Below are positions 4,628 to 9,590 of a stretch of DNA of 9,590 nt, in pieces. Within the stretch, counting starts at the first letter, position 1; each line of letters starts with the position of its first letter. The notes under the pieces were generated by a model that had not been told where the DNA came from, did not search any database, and saw only the letters and a list, made by a program, of their open reading frames with translations. The stretch is from the NCBI GenBank assembly GCA_017998755.1, contig JAGOCL010000070.1, positions 1 through 9,590 on the forward strand, read 5' to 3'. The translations under genes were made by a program, and so were the position numbers. The DNA comes from Spirochaetota bacterium (GTDB lineage: Bacteria > Spirochaetota > GWE2-31-10 > MWDO01).

Positions 4628-6925
4628 ATGATTAAAATAAGAACGATCGCATTTTTCTTTATTATTTTACAAATATTTATTTATGCCGAAGATAGTTCGT
4701 CCGATTCGAAAAATTTTATTAAAAAGAGTTTAATAAAAATAAAAAAATTAGAAAATAACGAAGGCCGCAGAATCGCAATCTGCGTAGGAATTAATGAATT
4801 TTTAGATAAAAGCATCTTTACGCTATCTAAAGCGAGAAACGATGCGAAATCTATCGGAAATCTTTTGGCTCAATACGGGCAGTTTGATAATGTTTATATT
4901 ATGACTGACGACTTGGATCCAAAAAATGACGTTTTGTTCCCTTATAGGGCTAATATTCTCTCAAAAATTGATAATATAGTTCAAATCTGTAATAGCGCAG
5001 ACTTTATAACTTTATTTTATTCAAGTCACGGGATTTCAGACGCCAACGGGGAAGGGTATTTGGCAACATTTGATACAATTTCTAATAATTTTTTTGAAAC
5101 TTCGATAAAAATCTCAGACGTTGTATTTAAATTTCAAACTAAAAAAATCTCGAAAACTCTATTATTAATTGATGCGTGCAGAGAATCTTTTCAAAAAACA
5201 AAAAGCCTTAGTTACGTCGGTTTAAAAGAGAAGATATTTAAAAATTCCGAAGTTGCCGCAACTTTTTACGCTACGAAACAAGGATTATTTAGTTATGAAG
5301 ATAACGACTCGGATTTTGGGGTTTTTACAAGGTATTTAATAGAAGGGCTTTCAGGAAGAGCCGACTCTGACGATAACGGTTACGTTACTTTTTCAGAAAT
5401 AGAATTTTTTACCGGTAAATCGCTAACAGAATGGTCTTTAAAAAATAATAAAAATCAAATTCCCTTTACAAAAATTTACGGCGAAAAATACGGCGATCTT
5501 ATTTTGACTGAGTACAAATCAAATACGTCAAAAAATGAACAAATTGAAAACAAAGTCATTTCAAATATTGGAGAAGATATTCTAAAATCTATTGATAATG
5601 GAATAATAGAATATACAACGAATTTGAAAGAAAAATATTCCGGATACGGCAATATTAATTTAGAGAAATTTCTCTCTATATATAATGATGTCCTAAAAAA
5701 AATGGGGAGAGAGACGTTTGATACATGGAACGATAATAAAGCTATATACGAAAACAGCAGATTTACAGTATTAACTTCCGAATTTCTTAACGAAATTTTA
5801 GGGGATAATTTCGAGATATTTTATTCTTATGAAAAATCCTCAAGTTCGAGTTCGGGAATTATACATAATTATGTATTTGCTTTTGCCGGAAAAAATAAAA
5901 TTAACTATAATATTCTGGATATAAAAAAAAACGACGACAAATTGAGCGCTGTAATATCTTTTCCAAATATAAATCCTTTAATTGTTACTTATAGTTATTC
6001 ATTTAAAAGAAGCCCAAACGGAATTTTATCAGCGGTAAAATATTACGACGAATATTATAATTTCAGTTCATTAATGAAAATCGATTTGATAAAAGAATTA
6101 AATAAATGGTCGACGACTGATATCAAGTCTTATGACGATGAAAATACAAATACAAAGATTAATTATTATCATAAATATAACGAATATTTAATGAAACAGA
6201 ATTATCCCGCGAGTTTAATAGACAAAAAGAAATTAAACAAGGAAATGTTTGATAAATTTCTTCTTAACAATAATAATTTAACAAAAATCGAACTAAATAA
6301 ATTTATTAAAGAAGGCGCAGATATAAATTATCAAAGCGAAGATACCGGAAATTCAATGCTTTATATAGCTTCGGTTAAAAATAATTATGAATGCGTGATA
6401 AATTTAATAGATTTGGGAGCTTATATGAATATTATAAATAAACAAGGACAAACACCCTTGTTGATAGCGAGTTCTAAGGGTAATTATGATATTGTCAAAA
6501 TATTATTGGAAAATGGAGCTAATCCTAATATTCAGGAAAAAGATACCGAGCTAACGGCTTTAGACAACGCTATAGCCGGCGATTATATTAAAAGTGAAAG
6601 TAATGATAGTTTGATTATCGATTTATCTATCGGAAGAAATGAAAATTTTAAAAAATGCGCTGAAATAATAAAACGTTATGGCGGCGAAACATATTACCCT
6701 CATATAGCTATTCCTTATAAGATAACGTTAGCGCGATATGAAAGAGATATTTTGAATAAAATAAAAAATGAAAATGATGAGAAATTTATTAGTTCGATTT
6801 ATAAACAAGATAAAAAACATATGATAATATTAAATGAATTATCGCAAGATGAAAGAAATAGAATAAGAAAGATTATGAAAGATATAAAATTTAGTTCATT
6901 AGGATATGAGAAAAAGAGGTTGTAA
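4628..6925 (+). CDS. Exported caspase-like (C14) protein with EF-hand-like loop and ankyrin repeats
   Basis: A 765-residue modular protein. Residues 1-20 form a Sec signal peptide (MIKIRTIAFF, core, IYAED), so it acts in the periplasm or outside the cell. Residues about 45-295 match the caspase/metacaspase p20 fold: RRIAICVGINEF at the first strand, the catalytic His in LFYSSHG (H134), and the catalytic Cys in LLIDACRES (C184). Both dyad residues are kept, so cysteine protease activity is plausible. Residues 246-257 (DSDDNGYVTFSE) fit the EF-hand loop pattern DxDxNGxxxxxE and may bind calcium, as some metacaspases need. A middle region (about 300-540), with a Ser-rich stretch near 404-409, is unrecognised. 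About 545-650 holds ankyrin repeats (clearest: GQTPLLIASSKGNYDIVKIL), and a basic, charged tail follows. The start ATG lacks a ribosome binding site. The target is unknown. Confidence 0.88.
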   Translation: MIKIRTIAFFFIILQIFIYAEDSSSDSKNFIKKSLIKIKKLENNEGRRIAICVGINEFLDKSIFTLSKARNDAKSIGNLLAQYGQFDNVYIMTDDLDPKNDVLFPYRANILSKIDNIVQICNSADFITLFYSSHGISDANGEGYLATFDTISNNFFETSIKISDVVFKFQTKKISKTLLLIDACRESFQKTKSLSYVGLKEKIFKNSEVAATFYATKQGLFSYEDNDSDFGVFTRYLIEGLSGRADSDDNGYVTFSEIEFFTGKSLTEWSLKNNKNQIPFTKIYGEKYGDLILTEYKSNTSKNEQIENKVISNIGEDILKSIDNGIIEYTTNLKEKYSGYGNINLEKFLSIYNDVLKKMGRETFDTWNDNKAIYENSRFTVLTSEFLNEILGDNFEIFYSYEKSSSSSSGIIHNYVFAFAGKNKINYNILDIKKNDDKLSAVISFPNINPLIVTYSYSFKRSPNGILSAVKYYDEYYNFSSLMKIDLIKELNKWSTTDIKSYDDENTNTKINYYHKYNEYLMKQNYPASLIDKKKLNKEMFDKFLLNNNNLTKIELNKFIKEGADINYQSEDTGNSMLYIASVKNNYECVINLIDLGAYMNIINKQGQTPLLIASSKGNYDIVKILLENGANPNIQEKDTELTALDNAIAGDYIKSESNDSLIIDLSIGRNENFKKCAEIIKRYGGETYYPHIAIPYKITLARYERDILNKIKNENDEKFISSIYKQDKKHMIILNELSQDERNRIRKIMKDIKFSSLGYEKKRL

Positions 6926-7045
6926 AAAGTATCGCTTTATGATTTATAATAAATTCGGTTAAATTTTATTAAATATTATAAATAATTTAAAATCTGTAAC
7001 TCGTCAGGTTTTTTTGAAAAAAATATTTTGAGATAAGGAGTTTAA

Positions 7046-7366
7046 ATGAAAAAGAAAATATCAATTTTATCAATTGTTTTTGCAATTGTTGTTATTATGT
7101 TATCAGGTTGTTCTTATACGGTCGATAGCGTAGCGGGTTCATGGAATTGTACTAAAGACACAGTTCATAATCCAAGTTGGGTTGATACTGAATTTACTTT
7201 TAAAGCCGACGGCACTTGTTCGTTAGGCGGATGGGCTTCCACGGATTATAGCGTTAACGGCGGCGAGATTACATGGAAAGGCGAGAAATATTCGTTGTAC
7301 ATTAACGGAAGTAAAATGACATGGAGTAATTTTGTTCTTGGTACAATGGAATTTGAAAAACTTTAA
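7046..7366 (+). CDS. Small lipocalin-like lipoprotein
   Basis: A 106-residue protein with AAGGAG at 7035-7040, 5 nt before ATG. The type II signal peptide MKKKISILSI ends with the lipobox LSGC, giving lipidation at C22. The mature domain is about 85 residues and beta-rich, with the pattern VAGSWNCT, then TFKADGTCSL, then DYSVNGGEITWKG and YSLYINGSKMTWS. This resembles small bacterial lipocalin-like domains (GxW start, FxxDGT, tYxvxGxxi). The family is usually assigned by profile and its ligands are mostly unknown, so no function is proposed. It lies 120 nt after the caspase gene and is followed by a strong terminator, so it ends a transcript. C35 and C58 in the mature part could form a disulfide. 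Confidence 0.85.
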   Translation: MKKKISILSIVFAIVVIMLSGCSYTVDSVAGSWNCTKDTVHNPSWVDTEFTFKADGTCSLGGWASTDYSVNGGEITWKGEKYSLYINGSKMTWSNFVLGTMEFEKL

Positions 7367-7408
7367 GAAGCGTTACAAATAAACAAAAAAATCTGCAATA
7401 AAATAAAG

Positions 7409-7442
7409 AAGTATCTCTGATTTATTAGGGATACTTTTTTTT
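7409..7442 (+). terminator. Rho-independent terminator
   Basis: AAGTATCTCT (7409-7418) pairs with AGGGATACTT (7427-7436), a 10-bp stem with one G-U wobble and an 8-nt loop, followed by a T-tract through 7442 and preceded by A-rich sequence. It lies 42 nt after the small lipoprotein gene and insulates the next gene. Confidence 0.85.
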
Positions 7443-7543
7443 ATATAATTCAAAAAAAATTAAAATATAATAAATAATATAAATTCGCTTTGATAACGAT
7501 AAAAAATTTGATATAACAATATATATTAACATAAGGCGTTGCA

Positions 7544-7549
7544 TATAAT
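7544..7549 (+). promoter_or_regulatory. Candidate -10 box immediately upstream of the NHL lipoprotein gene
   Basis: A perfect TATAAT lies 8 nt before ATG 7558. Transcription starting about 7 nt downstream would begin at or next to the start codon. No Shine-Dalgarno sequence is close; the only purine patch, AAGG at 7533-7536, is more than 20 nt away. No good -35 box is visible. The preceding terminator implies that a promoter must lie between 7443 and 7558. Confidence 0.4.
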
Positions 7550-7557
7550 ATTTTAAA

Positions 7558-9590
7558 ATGTGTCGTAATATAAAACTATACAAAAATAAAATTATCGTTT
7601 TGATTATCGCGTTTTTTTCTGTCCAGTGTTCAGGAGATTACTATCCTATCGCGGAAATATTCGCTCCTATTAATGACATCCCGATGGTTAAGTATCAATC
7701 TATAGCCGACGGCGAGACGGGGGTAGAGTTATTACCTGAGATCGTTATAACATTTTCCGAACCGATGCATTTTAGGTCCATCAAAAAGAATTTATTTTTT
7801 AAAGAAGAAAATATAACGGACGTTACTTGCGACGTTACGATAGATAGCGATCTAAAGAAAATAACTATAAAACCGTATAATTTTTTAAAAAATAACAGCG
7901 TTTATAATATTTTGATAAAGAAAGACGCGAGGACGGCAAAACTATATCCTTTACCGAACGATATAGAGATAAATTTTATCACAACCGACGACGATACGAT
8001 CAAACCGGAAATATTGGGGACGAATATCGACGACAGGTTGGACGACGTTGCCGGCAATGACAATATTATAGTTTATTTCTCAAAACCGATGGATTTGGAT
8101 TCGTTTCAAAATAACATACTTCTTAAAGATAACGCCGACGCTACAATTGATTTTGCGCTATCCGCGTCGGGCGTAAGCGCGTTTATCAAACCGATCGAAC
8201 CGCTCGCGCCTTACGGGGAATATACGCTTATAATAAAAAATGACGCATATGATACTTCGTTGTTTAAAAATAAACTCAAAGACGGTAAAACTATTAATTT
8301 TAAAGTCAAAGGGGAGTATAAACTTAGATCGGTTATCGGCGCGAGCAAATATCTATATGCTCCGTCGTTTGTCGCGGTATCGGATATTAACGGAGAGAGG
8401 TATCTCTATACGACATCCGCTGATAATAAAATAAGAATGTATAAGAAAAATAAAGACGTATCGTTGTCAGACAATAATCCATATACCGACCCGAGTAGCG
8501 ACTCGTATATCTTAATTAAAGAATGGAGCGTTAGTTATGAAAATATTAAAGCTCAAGTAAATATAAGCGGTATTGATATTGATGATATCGGGAATGTATT
8601 TGTAACTGATTTTGATTTTAATAGAATAGTAAAGTATACTTATGATGGCAATTATATCGGGTCTTTTGGAAGAAGCGGGGATGGGTATGGGGAGTTTAAC
8701 GCGCCTTACGACGTAGCGTATGGAAAGGGCGGTTTTATATATGTGGTCGATAAAGGAAACTATCGGGTACAAAAATTTGATCTTGAAGGAAATTTTATTA
8801 CCAGTTGGGGGACTAATGGAAATGGAGAGGGAGAATTCAGCGATATCAGAGGGATAACCACGGATTTTCAAGGGAACGTTTATGTCATTAATAGCTGTGT
8901 TAAAGACGGCGTTATATATTTTCCTGCGACTGCGGTTTATAAATATGATCCCGACGGAGTATATATTGGGAAAATTGGCGGCGACGGTAAATTGATATAT
9001 CCTGCAGACGTTGCGATCGACGAATATCAAACGGCGTACGTTTCAGATAGATATACTCAAGAAATTTGTATATACGACAAATTCGGCGTTTATCTTGATA
9101 AAATAACAACGGATAAGAGACCTAACGGATTATATTATATGGATGATATGGTATATATTGCAGAAGTTACGGATAAAGGCGTGTTGTCATATCATATTGC
9201 CGATAAAAGATACAATCAGATACTAAGCTCTTTATTTTATCTGACGGAATTTGAAAATAATTTATCAAATCTTAATAATCCTTTGGATATCGCGATAGAT
9301 AATAGCGGAGATTTAATCGTAGTAAATTCCGGAGGATATAACGTAAAGAAATACGACTTTGACGGTAAATATCTTGAACCAAACGAAAACTACGGAACTT
9401 TTTCTGGAGCTTTCTTTTTCTACCCCGTAGGAATAGACGTTGATAAAAGAGGGCGTATTTTTATAGCCGATCCCGGCAATACTTCTATTGAAACGTTTGA
9501 TTCGGATTTTAATTTTATAAAAAGTTTTGGTCAATTTGGTAACGGCGTAGGTAATTTTTATTATCCGTATCATATCGATATTTCGGAATC
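7558..9590 (+). CDS. Large lipoprotein with two Big_5 Ig-like domains and an NHL beta-propeller (3' truncated)
   Basis: ATG 7558 is the first start after an in-frame stop at 7546-7548, and the frame stays open for 677 codons to the right edge. The N-terminus has a basic patch, a hydrophobic core (IIVLIIAFF) and SVQC, giving a probable lipidated Cys at residue 24. Two Ig-like Big_5 (SbsA-type) domains follow at about 60-147 (IVITFSEPM) and 167-250 (IIVYFSKPMD). From about 260 come NHL-type propeller blades, each with a pattern like DVAYGKGGFIYVVDKGNYRV, then KFDLEGNFITSWG. Seven or eight blades can be counted by eye and the series continues off the window. Such proteins are usually surface-exposed and bind proteins or polymers; the ligand is unknown. 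The gene has visibly more GC-rich codons (GAC, CCG, GCG, ATC) than its neighbours. It follows a terminator, so it is a separate transcript. Confidence 0.9.
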   Translation, partial: MCRNIKLYKNKIIVLIIAFFSVQCSGDYYPIAEIFAPINDIPMVKYQSIADGETGVELLPEIVITFSEPMHFRSIKKNLFFKEENITDVTCDVTIDSDLKKITIKPYNFLKNNSVYNILIKKDARTAKLYPLPNDIEINFITTDDDTIKPEILGTNIDDRLDDVAGNDNIIVYFSKPMDLDSFQNNILLKDNADATIDFALSASGVSAFIKPIEPLAPYGEYTLIIKNDAYDTSLFKNKLKDGKTINFKVKGEYKLRSVIGASKYLYAPSFVAVSDINGERYLYTTSADNKIRMYKKNKDVSLSDNNPYTDPSSDSYILIKEWSVSYENIKAQVNISGIDIDDIGNVFVTDFDFNRIVKYTYDGNYIGSFGRSGDGYGEFNAPYDVAYGKGGFIYVVDKGNYRVQKFDLEGNFITSWGTNGNGEGEFSDIRGITTDFQGNVYVINSCVKDGVIYFPATAVYKYDPDGVYIGKIGGDGKLIYPADVAIDEYQTAYVSDRYTQEICIYDKFGVYLDKITTDKRPNGLYYMDDMVYIAEVTDKGVLSYHIADKRYNQILSSLFYLTEFENNLSNLNNPLDIAIDNSGDLIVVNSGGYNVKKYDFDGKYLEPNENYGTFSGAFFFYPVGIDVDKRGRIFIADPGNTSIETFDSDFNFIKSFGQFGNGVGNFYYPYHIDISE

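Noticed and set aside
6926..7045. Terminator after the caspase gene
   Set aside because: Only AT-rich imperfect inverted repeats and a T-run without a G/C-containing stem are seen, so I could not support a terminator here.
8512..9573. Long minus-strand frames opposite the NHL lipoprotein gene
   Set aside because: They are antisense shadows of a plus-strand frame with clear Big_5 and NHL patterns. Their translations are low-complexity and show no domain or ribosome binding site.
1..9590. CRISPR array, tRNA or rRNA gene, or transposase
   Set aside because: No regularly spaced direct repeats, cloverleaf-like sequence, rRNA motif or transposase-like frame was seen on either strand.

Overview
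The window is AT-rich and carries genes on the plus strand only. Several products are exported lipoproteins or envelope proteins with permissive lipoboxes (IFSC, LSGC, SVQC). Most genes have AGGAG-type ribosome binding sites. This fits an AT-rich diderm bacterium, perhaps a spirochaete, but no marker gene fixes the taxon, so the placement is only an inference.

Layout: (1) nt 3-668, the C-terminal part of a sensor histidine kinase, cut by the left edge but with its phospho-acceptor His visible. (2) nt 762-1424, a NarL/LuxR-type response regulator, presumably its partner. (3) nt 1449-2785, an exported WG-repeat protein 24 nt downstream, split by a -1 frame break near 2290-2348; a further -1 frame stays open from 2761 to 3018 and encodes a hydrophobic segment. 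(4) nt 2786-3110, a gene-poor stretch with that extra reading frame, a nested inverted repeat, and the second copy of a 47-bp element whose first copy lies between the kinase and the regulator gene. (5) nt 3111-3605, a DUF4282-like membrane protein with a C-terminal four-Cys zinc ribbon. (6) nt 3625-3650, a near-perfect Shine-Dalgarno sequence leading into a reading frame of only a few codons. (7) nt 3753-4544, a lipoprotein of unknown function. (8) nt 4628-6925, an exported caspase-like (C14) protein with a His/Cys dyad, an EF-hand-like loop and C-terminal ankyrin repeats. (9) nt 7046-7366, a small lipocalin-like lipoprotein closed by a strong intrinsic terminator. (10) nt 7558 to the right edge, a large lipoprotein with two Ig-like Big_5 domains followed by an NHL-type beta-propeller.

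The genes do not form a recognised pathway. The kinase, the regulator and probably the WG gene look like one signalling unit, since their spacing is short. The genes after it mostly encode envelope proteins that could sense or interact outside the cytoplasm. The two copies of the 47-bp element, upstream of the regulator and of the DUF4282 gene, hint at shared control. The most noteworthy items are that repeated element, the exported caspase/EF-hand/ankyrin fusion, and the broken WG gene with its possible hydrophobic tail.
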